The notes under the pieces are model-generated. The model was not told where the DNA came from, did not search any database, and saw nothing but the letters and a program-made list of their open reading frames with translations. DNA of 64,000 bases from NCBI GenBank assembly GCA_026388985.1, contig JAPLIS010000017.1:1-64000 (forward strand), given 5' to 3'. The position numbers and the translations under genes were made by a program. Every line of letters begins with the position of its first letter. The first letter of the stretch is position 1. This document shows, piece after piece, positions 9,578-20,641 of this stretch. The DNA is from Candidatus Babelota bacterium (GTDB lineage Bacteria > Babelota > Babeliae > Babelales > Vermiphilaceae).

Positions 9578-10135
9578 TTACTTGCGAAACGGCATACCAA
9601 AACTTTTCAACAACTCAAAGGCATGACTATCTTGCTCTGCGGTAGTATGAATTGTAATATTCAAACCACGCACTTTGTCGCCAGCTTCATAGTCTAACTC
9701 TGGAAAAATATCCCATCCTTTAATACCAAGATTGTAATTACCTTGACCATCAAATTTTGGCGAAACACCCTGAAAATCACGTACCTTTGGCAACGATAAA
9801 TTAATTAAGCGATCCAAAAACTCATACATGTTTTCATTGCGTAACGTTACCATAACACCAATCGGCATTCCTTCACGCAACTTAAAACCAGCAATTGATT
9901 TGCGGGCAAGAGTACGCACAGATTTCTGACCAGTTATTCTATCAATAACACTCATGACCGCAGGAATAACCTTACTACTATCAGTAATAGCATCCTTAAC
10001 ACCAACGTTTAAAACAATCTTGGCTATTTTCGGCACTTCCATGATATTGTTTAATTCTAGCTTTTTTAACAATTCAGAACGAATTGAGCTAGTATATAAT
10101 TCTTTTAGACGTGCTTTTTTCATATTCAAGTCCAA
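9578..10135 (-). CDS. rplE: 50S ribosomal protein L5
   Basis: 185 residues. L5 binds 5S rRNA and P-site tRNA. Family motifs include PKIAKIVLNVGVKDA, IGVMVTLRNENMYEFLDRL and GLNITIHTTAEQDSHAFELL. A second ATG lies at residue 5. It starts 2 bp after rplX. Confidence 0.97.
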   Translation of the reverse strand: MDLNMKKARLKELYTSSIRSELLKKLELNNIMEVPKIAKIVLNVGVKDAITDSSKVIPAVMSVIDRITGQKSVRTLARKSIAGFKLREGMPIGVMVTLRNENMYEFLDRLINLSLPKVRDFQGVSPKFDGQGNYNLGIKGWDIFPELDYEAGDKVRGLNITIHTTAEQDSHAFELLKSFGMPFRK

Positions 10136-10137
10136 TG

Positions 10138-10452
10138 CTAAAACGTTTCTTTACAGCGATTACACATTCGTACTACTTTACCACCCTCAAGAGACTTGGC
10201 ATTTACCCGACACGCCTTGTTGCAAGAAGCACACATAGGCATAACTTTTGATAAAGATATAAAGCTCTCTTGCTCTTTAATGCACGCAATATCTCCCTGC
10301 TTACGTGCTTTAACATGCTTTTTAACCAGAGCAATACCTTTTACCATAACTTTATCTTTTTTAGGTAAAATTGCAATAACCACTCCCTCTTTCCCGCGAT
10401 CTTTTCCTGCTCTCACACTAACAATATCATTTTTTTTTACGCGCGCTACCAT
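10138..10452 (-). CDS. rplX: 50S ribosomal protein L24 with zinc ribbon
   Basis: 104 residues. The KOW domain occupies the N-terminus (IVSVRAGKDRGKEGVVI). The C-terminus carries Cys74, Cys77, Cys81 and Cys97, Cys100, a zinc-ribbon arrangement seen in some L24 proteins and lacking in E. coli. L24 starts large-subunit assembly. With L36 and S14 this is the third zinc-type ribosomal protein here. Confidence 0.96.
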   Translation of the reverse strand: MVARVKKNDIVSVRAGKDRGKEGVVIAILPKKDKVMVKGIALVKKHVKARKQGDIACIKEQESFISLSKVMPMCASCNKACRVNAKSLEGGKVVRMCNRCKETF

Positions 10453-10462
10453 AAAAACTCCT

Positions 10463-10828
10463 TTACAATACCTCTGGCGCCAAAGAAGCCAATTTTAAAA
10501 ATCCTCTTGCTCGTAATTCACGCGCAACTGGACCGAAAACACGTGTTCCTATCAAATCTTTATCTTTGATAATTACTGCCGCATTATCGCCAAAGCGAAT
10601 ATAACTACCATCACTACGACGAAATTCTTTTCGTGTACGCACTATAACAGCAGTTACCACTTCACCTTTTTTGACCGTGCCGCCAGGAATAGCTTTTTTA
10701 ACAGCACACTTTATAAGATCGCCCAAGTAAGCATATCTTTTTCGAGTACTACCAACAATATGAATACACTGGAGCGCTTTAGCTCCCGAATTGTCCGCAA
10801 CATTTAAATACGATTCTTTTTGAATCAT
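10463..10828 (-). CDS. rplN: 50S ribosomal protein L14
   Basis: 121 residues, starting [17 protein letters not shown], with [18 protein letters not shown] and the end [12 protein letters not shown]. It forms an intersubunit bridge. It is in the normal position between rpsQ and rplX. Confidence 0.97.
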   Translation of the reverse strand: MIQKESYLNVADNSGAKALQCIHIVGSTRKRYAYLGDLIKCAVKKAIPGGTVKKGEVVTAVIVRTRKEFRRSDGSYIRFGDNAAVIIKDKDLIGTRVFGPVARELRARGFLKLASLAPEVL

Positions 10829-10842
10829 CCCAATCCCTACCG

Positions 10843-11106
10843 TTAACCCTGCTGGCTAGTTATTACACGAGCAAGGTACATATATTTACTTTTTGAAACC
10901 GGACGCCCTTCATAAAATTCAACTAAATCGCCTGATTTTGCTAAACCTTGCTCATCATGCACTTTGTAGTTTTTATTTTTTTTACGAATTTTATGAAATA
11001 GTGGGTCCATGAACGTAGAAACTGTTTTAACAACAATGGTTTTATCCATTTTGTCAGAAACCACTTTCCCACTTAACACACGCCTTATTTTCTGTTCTGT
11101 CGTCAT
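10843..11106 (-). CDS. rpsQ: 30S ribosomal protein S17
   Basis: 87 residues, OB fold. [14 protein letters not shown], the basic loop and the end [16 protein letters not shown] identify S17, an early 16S rRNA binder. It lies 14 bp upstream of rplN. Confidence 0.97.
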   Translation of the reverse strand: MTTEQKIRRVLSGKVVSDKMDKTIVVKTVSTFMDPLFHKIRKKNKNYKVHDEQGLAKSGDLVEFYEGRPVSKSKYMYLARVITSQQG

Positions 11107-11151
11107 ATACCACCTTTATACATCATTAATAATTAAAATTATTGCTTAAAT

Positions 11152-11367
11152 TTACGCTTGCTTACTTACCATTTCTTTTTGACGCAATACCGTTAAAACT
11201 CGAGCAATATTTCCACGTAATTTAAAAAAATGCGAATGATCTTTAAGATGAGTCACAGCAGCTTTTAACCGCATACTAAACAATTCTTTACGCATTTGAT
11301 TAAGTTTTTCTTTTAAATCTGCAACACTTAACAACGTAATCTCTTTTTTAAATTCATCTACTTTCAC
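11152..11367 (-). CDS. rpmC: 50S ribosomal protein L29
   Basis: 71 residues, two-helix protein with DLKEKLNQMRKELFSMRLK and RGNIARVLTVLRQKE. It sits at the exit tunnel where SRP and trigger factor dock. The 45-bp gap to rpsQ contains no visible terminator. Confidence 0.95.
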   Translation of the reverse strand: MKVDEFKKEITLLSVADLKEKLNQMRKELFSMRLKAAVTHLKDHSHFFKLRGNIARVLTVLRQKEMVSKQA

Positions 11368-11381
11368 TGTACCATCCCTCG

Positions 11382-11828
11382 CTATTCAATACTCGGTTCT
11401 TCATCACTGTGTTCTTCGCCATGACCGCGCTTAACAAATTTGGTCTTCATAGGAAGCTTATATGCCGCTCCACGGAGTATTGTTTTTGCTCTAATTTCAT
11501 CAACACCCGCGATTTCAACAACTATACGACCCCTCTTTACCACTGCAACCCAGTGATCCACGTTGCCTTTCCCTTTACCCATCCGAGTTTCGGCAGGCTT
11601 TTTGGTAACAGGTTTATCGGGAAACACTCTCAAGAAGTATTTACCTTCTTTTTTTAAATAACGAGAAATCGTTATACGAGTTGCTTCAATTTGCTGAGCA
11701 GAAAGACGAACTGGTTCCACAGCCTGCAAGCCATATTCTCCAAATGCTACTGTTCTGGCTCCCTTAGAGATCCCTCGAATTTTGCCTTTTTGGACTTTTC
11801 TATATTTTACTTTCTTTGGCATTAACAT
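11382..11828 (-). CDS. rplP: 50S ribosomal protein L16
   Basis: 148 residues from the ATG at 11828 ([11 protein letters not shown]), which is the usual family start and has GGAAAG upstream; an upstream TTG at 11846 would add six residues. L16 organises the A-site side of the peptidyl transferase centre. The C-terminus has an extra acidic stretch ([11 protein letters not shown]) after the normal end. Confidence 0.96.
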   Translation of the reverse strand: MLMPKKVKYRKVQKGKIRGISKGARTVAFGEYGLQAVEPVRLSAQQIEATRITISRYLKKEGKYFLRVFPDKPVTKKPAETRMGKGKGNVDHWVAVVKRGRIVVEIAGVDEIRAKTILRGAAYKLPMKTKFVKRGHGEEHSDEEPSIE

Positions 11829-11854
11829 GGCTTTTATTCTTTCCAAAAAACTAA

Positions 11855-12490
11855 TTAAATGTTCTGAAACTCACCCTTATAAATCCATACCTTAACACCA
11901 ATGATACCATAAGTTGTTTTTGCTTCTGCAAAACCATAATCGATATCTGATCGTAATGTATGCAATGGTACAGATTTATCACGAACCCATTCTGTTCGTG
12001 CTATTTCAGCGCCTTGTAAGCGGCCAGAACAACATATTTTAACTCCTTTTGCACCGCTTCTAAGGGCTGATGCTGAGGCTCTTTTCATAGCGCGCTTATA
12101 ACTCACGCGCTTAACAAGTTGTGCCGCTATATTTTTTGCTACAACCATTGCGTCTAACTCTGGCTTACTAACCTCTTGCACAGATATTTCAACAGTAGTC
12201 TTATTCAAAACTTTTGCTAAACGCTTACGTAAATCATCAATACCCTGTCCTTTTCTACCTATAACTATACCTGGACGGGCTGAATGAATGACTACACGAA
12301 TAACATCACTCGCTTTTTCAATTTCTACTTTTGCTATTTCAGCTGCTTCAAGCTCTTTATCTATAAACTGTCTAATTTTTAGATCTTCGAGCAAAAGGGC
12401 TCCATATTTTCCACCCTTGGCAAACCAACGAGCATCCCAATCACGATAAACACCTAATCTAAATCCTATTGGATGAACCTTTTGTCCCAC
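11855..12490 (-). CDS. rpsC: 30S ribosomal protein S3
   Basis: 211 residues: N-terminal part [15 protein letters not shown] domain with [16 protein letters not shown] (GxxG at GRKGQG) and C-terminal domain ending [12 protein letters not shown]3 forms the mRNA entry helicase site with S4 and S5. It starts 1 bp after rplV. Confidence 0.98.
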   Translation of the reverse strand: MGQKVHPIGFRLGVYRDWDARWFAKGGKYGALLLEDLKIRQFIDKELEAAEIAKVEIEKASDVIRVVIHSARPGIVIGRKGQGIDDLRKRLAKVLNKTTVEISVQEVSKPELDAMVVAKNIAAQLVKRVSYKRAMKRASASALRSGAKGVKICCSGRLQGAEIARTEWVRDKSVPLHTLRSDIDYGFAEAKTTYGIIGVKVWIYKGEFQNI

Positions 12491-12491
12491 T

Positions 12492-12848
12492 TTATGCCTC
12501 TTTCGTTACTGCTTCTTGCGCGGATACCAAAACAACACTCATATGACTAACTCGTCGCTTATATCCATTAGAACGTCCCATAGCGCCGGGTTTAAAATAT
12601 TTATATGTTGGGCCCTCATCAATGCGAATATCTTTAATCGAAAGACTATCTACATTAATATTTTGTAAATCTTTTGCATTAGCAACTGCTGACTCAACCA
12701 TTTTTTTAATCGGTTCAGCCCGTTTTAATGCACAAGTAGAAAGCCAATTTAATGCATATAATACATTTTTTCCTCGTATTACATCCACTAAAATGCGTAA
12801 TTTATACGGAGAAAAACGAACATACCGGGCTTTTGCCGTAAATTGCAT
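12492..12848 (-). CDS. rplV: 50S ribosomal protein L22
   Basis: 118 residues from the ATG at 12848 ([18 protein letters not shown]), with GAGG about 7 bp before it. An in-frame TTG at 12887 would add 13 residues unlike the family. The extended loop end is [20 protein letters not shown]22 lines the exit tunnel. The 112-bp gap to rpsS is the longest gap in the S10 part of the operon. Confidence 0.96.
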   Translation of the reverse strand: MQFTAKARYVRFSPYKLRILVDVIRGKNVLYALNWLSTCALKRAEPIKKMVESAVANAKDLQNINVDSLSIKDIRIDEGPTYKYFKPGAMGRSNGYKRRVSHMSVVLVSAQEAVTKEA

Positions 12849-12960
12849 GGTTAAAACCTCGCCTAATAAAATAATATTTTCTTTCAAAATAATGCAATTA
12901 AAAACTCTTGCTAAAAATGTCTATATAGTATATTACCGCAATTACTATCAATTGACAATC

Positions 12961-13248
12961 TTAACCTTTAGCAACCATACCGGATTTTCGTTGACCACTA
13001 TGCAATCTGAATGTTCTTGTTGGTGCAAACTCACCTAAATAGTGACCAACCATATTTTCAGAAACAAAAACAGGAACAAATTTTTTGCCATTATGAACAG
13101 CAAACGTCAATCCTACAAATTCTGGTATAATTAAACTTCTGCGAGACCACGTTTTAATGGCTTCTCGCTTACCACTTTCCTTAAGCTTTTGAACCTTATC
13201 TAATAAAAGAGGCTCTACATAAGGCCCTTTTTTGGCAGATCTAGCCAT
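12961..13248 (-). CDS. rpsS: 30S ribosomal protein S19
   Basis: 95 residues, starting [19 protein letters not shown], with [20 protein letters not shown] and [14 protein letters not shown]. It sits in the 30S head beside S13. Located between rplB and rplV as usual. Confidence 0.97.
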   Translation of the reverse strand: MARSAKKGPYVEPLLLDKVQKLKESGKREAIKTWSRRSLIIPEFVGLTFAVHNGKKFVPVFVSENMVGHYLGEFAPTRTFRLHSGQRKSGMVAKG

Positions 13249-13291
13249 AAATAATCCTTAATTTTCTTTTCTCATTTTCATTTAAAAACTA

Positions 13292-14116
13292 TTAACTTTT
13301 ACGTCGTTTTAAAATCAATGGATTCTTGTTACGTTTGTGACGAGTACGAGTCCCTTTACAACCTTTACCCCAAGGAGTTCTAGGATGTGATCCCGATTTA
13401 GAACGCCCTTCACCACCACCATGAGGGTGATCAACAGGGTTCATAGCCATACCACGAACACTTGGTCTAAATCCTAAATGACGTCGACGACCAGCCTTAC
13501 CCCAAGAAATATGTTTAAACTCAGCGTTACCCAAAACACCGATGCTTGCCCAACAATCACCTAAAACCATGCGCATTTCGCCTGATGGCATTTTCAATGT
13601 TACATGATCATCTGTTTTACCCATAACTTGCGCAGCTGCACCAGCACTACGAGCAAATGTACCGCCAGAATTCGGTTTAATTTCAATATTATGAACCGAA
13701 AAACCTAAAGGTATATGCTTAAGAGGCATAGAGTTACCAATTGTTGCTTCTGCTTTTTCACTTGCTAAAATGGAACTACCCACTCGCAATCCTTCAGGCA
13801 TAAGAAGATATTTTTTCGCCCCGTTTGCATACACAACCAAGTTAATTCGTACGTTTCTATTTGGATCGTACTCAATACTGGTAACTTTGCCAGGAACATC
13901 ACGAACAGTACGTTTAAAATCAATTATACGATACTTTCGTTCTGCTCCACCACCACGATGTCGAACCGTAATTCTTCCGTAAGCGTTACGTCCACTACAG
14001 CGTTTTTTACCTTCTACAAGAGATTTTTCTGGAGTTGTCTTTGTTATATCGCCTGATTCAAGGAATGACTGAAAACGCAGGGAAGCGTTACGCGGCTTTC
14101 TTCTTTTAATGGTCAT
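13292..14116 (-). CDS. rplB: 50S ribosomal protein L2
   Basis: 274 residues. The conserved segment AMNPVDHPHGGGEGRS near the C-terminus holds the histidine close to the peptidyl transferase centre. GRNAYGRITVRHRGGGAERK marks the N-terminal domain. One of the best conserved proteins in the window. Confidence 0.98.
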   Translation of the reverse strand: MTIKRRKPRNASLRFQSFLESGDITKTTPEKSLVEGKKRCSGRNAYGRITVRHRGGGAERKYRIIDFKRTVRDVPGKVTSIEYDPNRNVRINLVVYANGAKKYLLMPEGLRVGSSILASEKAEATIGNSMPLKHIPLGFSVHNIEIKPNSGGTFARSAGAAAQVMGKTDDHVTLKMPSGEMRMVLGDCWASIGVLGNAEFKHISWGKAGRRRHLGFRPSVRGMAMNPVDHPHGGGEGRSKSGSHPRTPWGKGCKGTRTRHKRNKNPLILKRRKS

Positions 14117-14134
14117 ACAAAATCCTCATTTATT

Positions 14135-14488
14135 TTACGCTTTTTTTGCTGCTGTAGAAATCGTTTGTTTTGCTTCAGCCATCACTGCTATATCTCCAGC
14201 CCGCTCAAATAAATCAAGAGAATAACCTTCTTTCAAAGTTACAACGGCTATTTTTGAGGCTGAACGTTGTATTATTCGACGCCCAACTCGACGCGTTTTC
14301 CCAGGACGATTTAAACAATTAACTTTTTCAACTTTTACATCAAAAAGCTTTTCTAATGCTTGCTTGATAAGCGGTTTATTTGCATCTTGATGCACTCTAA
14401 GCACCAACTTTTTATACTTGCGATTCGATAAAATAGCTTTATCAGAAATCACCGGTCCCTTGATGATATCATAAATAGTTAAATCCAT
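14135..14488 (-). CDS. rplW: 50S ribosomal protein L23
   Basis: 117 residues. [16 protein letters not shown] and the loop [14 protein letters not shown] match L23, which is the docking site for trigger factor and SRP at the exit tunnel. Its start overlaps the end of rplD by 10 bp. Confidence 0.95.
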   Translation of the reverse strand: MDLTIYDIIKGPVISDKAILSNRKYKKLVLRVHQDANKPLIKQALEKLFDVKVEKVNCLNRPGKTRRVGRRIIQRSASKIAVVTLKEGYSLDLFERAGDIAVMAEAKQTISTAAKKA

Positions 14489-15129
14489 CTTGCGACCATT
14501 TCTTTAAAGTGTTCCAAATCTTTTTTCAATATTAATAATTGACCACTACCGCTAATATCGCATGCATTCATTTGATCAGCAAACAAAATTCTTACATTTG
14601 AAAGATTATTAAACGAAGCACGATTTAAAGTGTCAGACCAAGGTAAAAAAAGTGTTACCTTTTTATCATCAAGACCAACCGATTTCAAAAAATGAGCCGC
14701 TAGTGATGTGCTTGGCTTAGCGTCAACGCCATTCCAATCAGCTACAACTACTTTGCCTTTATCTAAATGGCTCATAAACATATTGCGCAAAACAACTTTT
14801 TTAAGCTTTTGTGATACACGCAATTCACGAACACGTGGCTGTGGCCCAAATATTACACCGCCACCACGCCATAGTGGTGATCGTGCTGAACCGGCACGAG
14901 CACGTCCAGTACCTTTTTGCTTCCAAGGTTTTTTGTTTGTTCGGTTTACGTCAGAACGTCCCTTGCAACCAACAGTGCCTTGTCGCCAATTTTGCAACAA
15001 AACACGAACCCAAGTCGAAAAACCAGTCACTACTTTCTTTTTTTTAATACCAACCAACCCAACATCGCTTAAATCTAGAACTTGCAATGGGTGAGAAGGA
15101 ACTTTACTTATTTTTTCTATTTTGCTCAT
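14479..15129 (-). CDS. rplD: 50S ribosomal protein L4
   Basis: 216 residues. The tunnel-lining loop [19 protein letters not shown] is intact. In E. coli L4 also represses the S10 operon; no leader hairpin could be assigned here. It overlaps rplW by 10 bp. Confidence 0.96.
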   Translation of the reverse strand: MSKIEKISKVPSHPLQVLDLSDVGLVGIKKKKVVTGFSTWVRVLLQNWRQGTVGCKGRSDVNRTNKKPWKQKGTGRARAGSARSPLWRGGGVIFGPQPRVRELRVSQKLKKVVLRNMFMSHLDKGKVVVADWNGVDAKPSTSLAAHFLKSVGLDDKKVTLFLPWSDTLNRASFNNLSNVRILFADQMNACDISGSGQLLILKKDLEHFKEMVARWI

Positions 15130-15144
15130 AGCTCACTCACTTAA

Positions 15145-15774
15145 TTATGATGCCTTGCGAAGATATACAAGAGTTCCGCCTTTACCAGGAATAGAACCCT
15201 TAACCAGCACAACTGCACTTGGTGCGTCAACCAATTTAACAACCTTTAAACCAATTACCGCTCTTTGCTGTACACCCATATGGCCAGGCAATCTTTTACC
15301 CTTAATAACTTTTCCTTTGGTACGAGGACCAGACATTGAACCGGGAGCTTTCCCCATCGTTGCACCATGACTTGCAGGAGCTCCGGTAAAACCATGCCTT
15401 TTTACAGCACCAGCAAAACCGCACCCCTTAGTAAGACCAAAAGCATCAACCTTTTCACCGACCACAAGATTTGCAAAAGAACTTACTTTATTACCAATAA
15501 CTATATGTGGCATAGGCTCTTTAAGCTTAATTTCTCTCACAAAGCTAAAATATTTCTTGGATTTTTTAATCCAATCTTTTGAAAAACTTTGATCTAAGTA
15601 ACGATCTTTAATACACCCAACCTGTATAGCTTCATATCCATCACGCTCATGCGTCTTTGACCCTGTGACTACCCAACAATCAACATTAATTGCTGTAACG
15701 GGCACTACCACGTCTCCATCAAAAACCTGAGTCATTCCTATTTTTTTTCCCCATACTCCAGCTATCATGATCAA
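15145..15774 (-). CDS. rplC: 50S ribosomal protein L3
   Basis: 209 residues from the first ATG ([18 protein letters not shown]); the methionine at position 3 is an alternative start. The central segment [19 protein letters not shown] is the part that reaches towards the peptidyl transferase centre. The start overlaps the rpsJ stop by 4 bp. Confidence 0.97.
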   Translation of the reverse strand: MIMIAGVWGKKIGMTQVFDGDVVVPVTAINVDCWVVTGSKTHERDGYEAIQVGCIKDRYLDQSFSKDWIKKSKKYFSFVREIKLKEPMPHIVIGNKVSSFANLVVGEKVDAFGLTKGCGFAGAVKRHGFTGAPASHGATMGKAPGSMSGPRTKGKVIKGKRLPGHMGVQQRAVIGLKVVKLVDAPSAVVLVKGSIPGKGGTLVYLRKAS

Positions 15775-16085
15775 ACCTTTAAATTAATTTCAACATCAAC
15801 ACCGGAAGACAAATTCAATTTCATAAGATCATTCATAGTTTTTTCAGAAGGAGAAACAATATCTAAAATACGTTTATGAGTAGTCAACTCAAACTGTTCT
15901 CGTGACTTCTTGTCCACATGAGGTGATCGTAACACAGTAAAACATCGTTTTTGATTTGGCAAAGGAACAGGGCCCATTAATTGCGCCCCTGTTCTCTTAG
16001 CGGTCAAGACAACTAGCTTGACCGCTTTATCTAATAAACGATGGTCATATGACTTGAGCTTTAAACGAATACGCTGTTTTTTCAT
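15771..16085 (-). CDS. rpsJ: 30S ribosomal protein S10
   Basis: 104 residues with [36 protein letters not shown] and DVEINLKV. S10 also acts as NusE in antitermination in other bacteria. It directly follows tuf (18 bp), joining the str and S10 clusters in one run. Confidence 0.97.
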   Translation of the reverse strand: MKKQRIRLKLKSYDHRLLDKAVKLVVLTAKRTGAQLMGPVPLPNQKRCFTVLRSPHVDKKSREQFELTTHKRILDIVSPSEKTMNDLMKLNLSSGVDVEINLKV

Positions 16086-16103
16086 TATATGACCTCGCTT
16101 AAA

Positions 16104-17294
16104 TTACTCAATAATTTCAGTAACAATACCAGAACCAACCGTTCTACCACCTTCGCGAATAGCAAAACGTAAATCTTTATTCATAGCAATTGTACAAATC
16201 AATGCTACTTCAATTTCAACGTTATCGCCTGGCATTACCATTTCACGACCAGCAGGTAAAGTAACAATACCGGTAACGTCGGTGGTTCTAAAATAGAACT
16301 GTGGACGGTATCCAGTAAAGAACGGTGAGTGTCTGCCGCCTTCATCCTTGCTCAAAATATACACACTACCCTTAAATCTTTTATGTGGCTTAATAGATCC
16401 AGGAGCAGCAATAACCATACCGCGTTCAAGATCTTCTTTTTTAACACCACGTAAAAGAAGTCCAATATTATCACCAGCTTGAGCGTCATTCATCAATTTA
16501 CGGAACATCTCAACACCAGTAACAACCGATTTGATAGTTTTATCAAAACCGATTATTTCAACGTTAGCACCAACAGCAATTTTACCCGTGTCAACTTTTC
16601 CTGTTGCAACAGTACCGCGGCCAGAAATTGAAAACACACCTTCAATTGGCATTAAGAATGGCTTGCTCACTTCACGAACTGGTTCAGGTATAAACGAATC
16701 AACAGCATCCATTAATCTTTGGATTGCTGGTGTTCCTAAATCACTTGTATCACCAGATAAAGCCTTAGTAGCAGATCCTCTAATAACCGGAATTTTATCT
16801 CCAGGAAAATCATACTTCGTTAACAAGTCTCTGATTTCTTCTTCAACCATTTCAATCATTTCTTCGTCTTCAACCATGTCGCATTTATTCAAAAACACAA
16901 CCAATGCTGGGACGTTTACGTTTTTAGCCAAAACTATATGTTCACGAGTTTGTGGCATAGCACCATCAGCCGCTGACACAACTAGAATAGCTCCGTCCAT
17001 TTGAGCCGCACCAGTGATCATGTTTTTTACATAATCAGCGTGACCAGGACAGTCGATATGTGCATAGTGACGATTAGCTGTCTCATATTCAATATGAGAA
17101 GTTGCAATAGTAATACCGCGTTCTTTTTCTTCAGGCGCGTTATCAATCTCGTCAAACTTTTTCGCTTTTGCCAATCCCTTTGACGCCAAATAAGTCGCAA
17201 TTGCTGCCGTCAATGTTGTTTTACCATGATCAACGTGCCCAATTGTTCCCACGTTTACGTGAGGCTTCTTTCTCTCAAAAATATCCTGTGCCAT
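16104..17294 (-). CDS. tuf: elongation factor Tu
   Basis: 396 residues. G1 GHVDHGKT is at 19-26, followed by [24 protein letters not shown] and the two beta-barrel domains. It delivers aminoacyl-tRNA to the ribosome as a GTP complex. A single tuf copy is visible in the window, between fusA and rpsJ, the ancestral str-operon order. Confidence 0.98.
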   Translation of the reverse strand: MAQDIFERKKPHVNVGTIGHVDHGKTTLTAAIATYLASKGLAKAKKFDEIDNAPEEKERGITIATSHIEYETANRHYAHIDCPGHADYVKNMITGAAQMDGAILVVSAADGAMPQTREHIVLAKNVNVPALVVFLNKCDMVEDEEMIEMVEEEIRDLLTKYDFPGDKIPVIRGSATKALSGDTSDLGTPAIQRLMDAVDSFIPEPVREVSKPFLMPIEGVFSISGRGTVATGKVDTGKIAVGANVEIIGFDKTIKSVVTGVEMFRKLMNDAQAGDNIGLLLRGVKKEDLERGMVIAAPGSIKPHKRFKGSVYILSKDEGGRHSPFFTGYRPQFYFRTTDVTGIVTLPAGREMVMPGDNVEIEVALICTIAMNKDLRFAIREGGRTVGSGIVTEIIE

Positions 17295-17320
17295 TATGGC
17301 CTCCTACTTATTAAATAGCG

Positions 17321-19390
17321 CTATTTTTTCTCAATTATAGAATCTAATACATTTTTAGGAACTTCGCGATAACACTCAAATTCCATTGAATAACTGGCTC
17401 TGCCTTTACTCATAGAACGCAAATCTGTAGAATAACCAAACATTTGTCCCAATGGTACTTCAGCTACAATTACTTGTCCGCCCTTACCATCAGATTCCAT
17501 GCCTAAGATTCTTCCTCGACGTGAACTCAAGTCACCCATAACATCACCCATATGATCATCTGGCGTATCAACAGTCACCTTCATAACAGGCTCTAGCAAA
17601 ACAGGTGATGCCATTTTCATAGCAGCCTTAAATGCCATAGAACCCGCTATCTTAAAGGCCATTTCAGAAGAGTCAACATCATGATAAGAGCCGTCGTATA
17701 AAGTAACTTTACAATCGACAACTGGGTAACCACCCAAGACTCCCGAAGTTAAAGTTTCTACTATTCCTTTTTGAACTCCAGCTATGAATTCTTTAGGAAT
17801 AGCTCCCCCAACAACCTTATCTAGAAATTCAAACCCTGCGCCTCGTTCTCTTGGCTCAAGCTTGATCCATACATGACCATACTGTCCTTTACCACCCGAC
17901 TGACGAATAAATTTGCCTTCAGCATCTGCAGGCTTTTGAACGGTCTCTTTGTATGCAACCTGTAGCTTACCTTGACGAACTTCAACTTTATGCTCAGTAC
18001 GCAAACGATCAACAACAATCTCTAAATGAAGTTCGCCCATCCCTGAAATTTCAGTTTGCCCTGTTTCCTCGTTATAAGAAAATCTAAACGATGGATCTTC
18101 TTGCATCGTTTTCTTAAGAGCTAAACCCATCTTTTCATAGTCAGCCTTATTTTTAGGCTCAATTGAACTAGAAATAACAGGCATAGGAGCAGTAATAGTT
18201 TCAAGCAATACTTCATTCTTTGAATCAGTTAATGTATCACCAGTCATAGTGTCTTTCACGCCAACAACCGCAACGATATCTCCAGCACGAGCTGAACTGA
18301 TTTCTTCACGTTTATTTGCATGCATCTTAAGCAATCGCCCTACTCGCTCTTTTGAACTAGTGCGCGAATTAAATACATATGAACCAGCATTTAATTCCCC
18401 TGAATAAATTCGAATAAAATTAAGAATACCCACAAATGGATCGGTCATAATTTTAAATACAAGCGCATAAAACGGTGCTTTAGGATCAGCCTTAATTTCA
18501 ACCTTTGTATCGGTCCCCTTTACCACACCTTCAACTGCAGGAACTTCTAATGGTGACGGAAGATAGTCAACAACTGCATCAAGAAGCAACTGAACACCTT
18601 TATTTTTAAATGCAGAACCACAAAATGCTGGCACCAACTCTTGCGCAAGCACACCATTACGTATACCACGCTTAATATCTTCGATGGTGAGTTCTTCTTC
18701 ATTTAAAAACTTATCACCAAGCACATCATCAAAGTCTGAAGCAGCTTCAATGATTTTAGTGCGCAATTCTGCAACCTTATCCAAGTATTCGCTTGGTACA
18801 TCGGTCCAAGAAACTTGCTCACCCATATCACCAGAAAACGTTGCCATCCTACATGTTAATACATCTATGATCGCACTAAAATCTTCTGATGCCCCTACCG
18901 GAATTTGCATCGCAATTGCATTAGCTTTTAACTTATCATTAACATCTCTAACAACCTTAAAATAGTCAGCACCTGTGCGATCAAGCTTATTCACAAAAAC
19001 AATGCGAGGCACACGGTGTCGATTGGCCTGCTTCCACACAGTCTCAGATTGTGGCTGAACGCCCTCAACCCCTGCAAATACCGCAACCATGCCATCAAGC
19101 ACTCGCAATGAACGCTCAACTTCAATAGTAAAATCAACGTGACCAGGTGTATCAATGATATTGATCTGACAATCTTTCCAGGAACAGGTTGTGGCTGCCG
19201 ATGTAATAGTAATGCCACGCTCACGCTCTTGCTCCATCCAATCCATAGTAGCTGCACCTTCATGCACTTCGCCAATTTTATGCGAAATGCCGGTATAAAA
19301 AAGAATGCGCTCAGTAAGAGTCGTTTTTCCTGCGTCAATATGCGCAGCTATACCTATATTTCTATACTTGTCTAATGGATAATGACTCAT
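17321..19390 (-). CDS. fusA: elongation factor G
   Basis: 689 residues. G1 AHIDAGKT is at 16-23, then [20 protein letters not shown] and [10 protein letters not shown]. Domain IV with [15 protein letters not shown] and domain V ([20 protein letters not shown]) are complete. It drives translocation and, with RRF, ribosome recycling. It lies 26 bp upstream of tuf. Confidence 0.98.
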   Translation of the reverse strand: MSHYPLDKYRNIGIAAHIDAGKTTLTERILFYTGISHKIGEVHEGAATMDWMEQERERGITITSAATTCSWKDCQINIIDTPGHVDFTIEVERSLRVLDGMVAVFAGVEGVQPQSETVWKQANRHRVPRIVFVNKLDRTGADYFKVVRDVNDKLKANAIAMQIPVGASEDFSAIIDVLTCRMATFSGDMGEQVSWTDVPSEYLDKVAELRTKIIEAASDFDDVLGDKFLNEEELTIEDIKRGIRNGVLAQELVPAFCGSAFKNKGVQLLLDAVVDYLPSPLEVPAVEGVVKGTDTKVEIKADPKAPFYALVFKIMTDPFVGILNFIRIYSGELNAGSYVFNSRTSSKERVGRLLKMHANKREEISSARAGDIVAVVGVKDTMTGDTLTDSKNEVLLETITAPMPVISSSIEPKNKADYEKMGLALKKTMQEDPSFRFSYNEETGQTEISGMGELHLEIVVDRLRTEHKVEVRQGKLQVAYKETVQKPADAEGKFIRQSGGKGQYGHVWIKLEPRERGAGFEFLDKVVGGAIPKEFIAGVQKGIVETLTSGVLGGYPVVDCKVTLYDGSYHDVDSSEMAFKIAGSMAFKAAMKMASPVLLEPVMKVTVDTPDDHMGDVMGDLSSRRGRILGMESDGKGGQVIVAEVPLGQMFGYSTDLRSMSKGRASYSMEFECYREVPKNVLDSIIEKK

Positions 19391-19408
19391 CGTATTCTCG
19401 TCCTACTG

Positions 19409-19891
19409 TTACCACGCGTAATGAGAGAAGGCACGATTTGCCTCTGCCATCCGCTGAACATCTGATCTTTTTTTTACTGCACCGCCTCTACCTTCAAAAG
19501 CGTCTGAAATCTCATACGCAAGCCGTTGTCCCATAGTTTTATCGCCACGAGAACGCGCTGAACCAATCAACCAACGAAGAGCCAGAGCTTGACGTCTTTT
19601 TGGAATTACTTCCGTAGGAATTTGATACACACTACCACCGACACGCTTAGGTCTTACTTCTACGCGGGGAATAATTTGATCTAATGCTTTATTGAAATAA
19701 TCAAGCGCTTTTTGCTCATCATTGCCAGATTTTTTAACAAGCACATCCATTGCATCATACACAACAGATTGTGCAACACTTCTTTTACCATCATACATAA
19801 TGGTATTAATAAGCTTTTGAATAAGAGATGATTTAAATCGAGGATCTACCCCAATATCACGCTTAAACTCTGCTTTTTTACGCCTTGGCAT
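19409..19891 (-). CDS. rpsG: 30S ribosomal protein S7
   Basis: 160 residues, MPRRKKAEFKRDIGVDPRF at the start and GGAVKKRSDVQRMAEANRAF near the end. S7 nucleates the 30S head and contacts E-site tRNA. 18 bp separate it from rpsL and from fusA. Confidence 0.97.
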   Translation of the reverse strand: MPRRKKAEFKRDIGVDPRFKSSLIQKLINTIMYDGKRSVAQSVVYDAMDVLVKKSGNDEQKALDYFNKALDQIIPRVEVRPKRVGGSVYQIPTEVIPKRRQALALRWLIGSARSRGDKTMGQRLAYEISDAFEGRGGAVKKRSDVQRMAEANRAFSHYAW

Positions 19892-19909
19892 ATGTAAATC
19901 CCTAGTTCT

Positions 19910-20284
19910 TTATTTTTTTGGACGCTTTGTACCATACAACGAACGAGACTGTCTTCTTTTTTCAACACCTGCAGTATCAAGTGCTCCACGAACAACGTGA
20001 TACTTAACACCAGGTAAATCCTTCACTCTTCCACCACGAACAAGAACCACAGAGTGCTCTTGCAAATTATGCCCTTCTCCAGGGATATAAGCGGTAATTT
20101 CAATCCCTGTTGATAACTTCACCCTTGCTACTTTACGCAACGCAGAGTTAGGTTTTTTTGGTGTTGTGGTAAACACCCGCGTACAGACACCACGAGCTTG
20201 TGGCGCCCCTTTAAGAGCAGAGCTTTTTGACTTAAGCTTTGTTCTTTTTCTGCCAAATCGACACAATTGATTTATTGTAGGCAT
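19910..20284 (-). CDS. rpsL: 30S ribosomal protein S12
   Basis: 124 residues. The decoding-centre loop [17 protein letters not shown] keeps the lysine pair at 43-44 and [14 protein letters not shown] keeps the second loop, so the sequence is of the streptomycin-sensitive type. It is the first gene of the long operon; the likely promoter is about 130 bp upstream. Confidence 0.97.
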   Translation of the reverse strand: MPTINQLCRFGRKRTKLKSKSSALKGAPQARGVCTRVFTTTPKKPNSALRKVARVKLSTGIEITAYIPGEGHNLQEHSVVLVRGGRVKDLPGVKYHVVRGALDTAGVEKRRQSRSLYGTKRPKK

Positions 20285-20415
20285 AACAGTATGGTTCCTA
20301 ATTTTTAAATAGTATTATTTATGTGCCACTTACATTTAAATTACGATAACAGCTATCGAATTAAAACTTATTCAGGGTATCTTCCACTAAAAAAACTTAA
20401 TGATGACTAATTGTT

Positions 20416-20443
20416 ATTTTACCCTTTTTGATAATTTTTTCAA
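20416..20443 (-). promoter_or_regulatory. probable sigma70-type promoter of the str-S10-spc-alpha operon
   Basis: On the minus strand, TTGAAA (20438-20443) and TAAAAT (20416-20421) are separated by 16 bp. It points at rpsL, whose start is about 130 bp downstream. Sequence match only; the rest of the 20285-20641 divergent gap shows no gene and no clear promoter for rseP. Confidence 0.5.
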
Positions 20444-20641
20444 GCAAAATTATATAGGGCACTCCCTTTTATAAAAGTATCAACCAACACTATTCTTCAA
20501 TATCTCGACTACAACCTTCTTATCTATAACTTCATAGACTTTCAAAATCATACATGATAGGTTATTTGCGATATTTTAAAAATCTTATTATAGCACTTTT
20601 ATTATAGAAAAAATAATTATTATATAAACCACGGAGACTCT

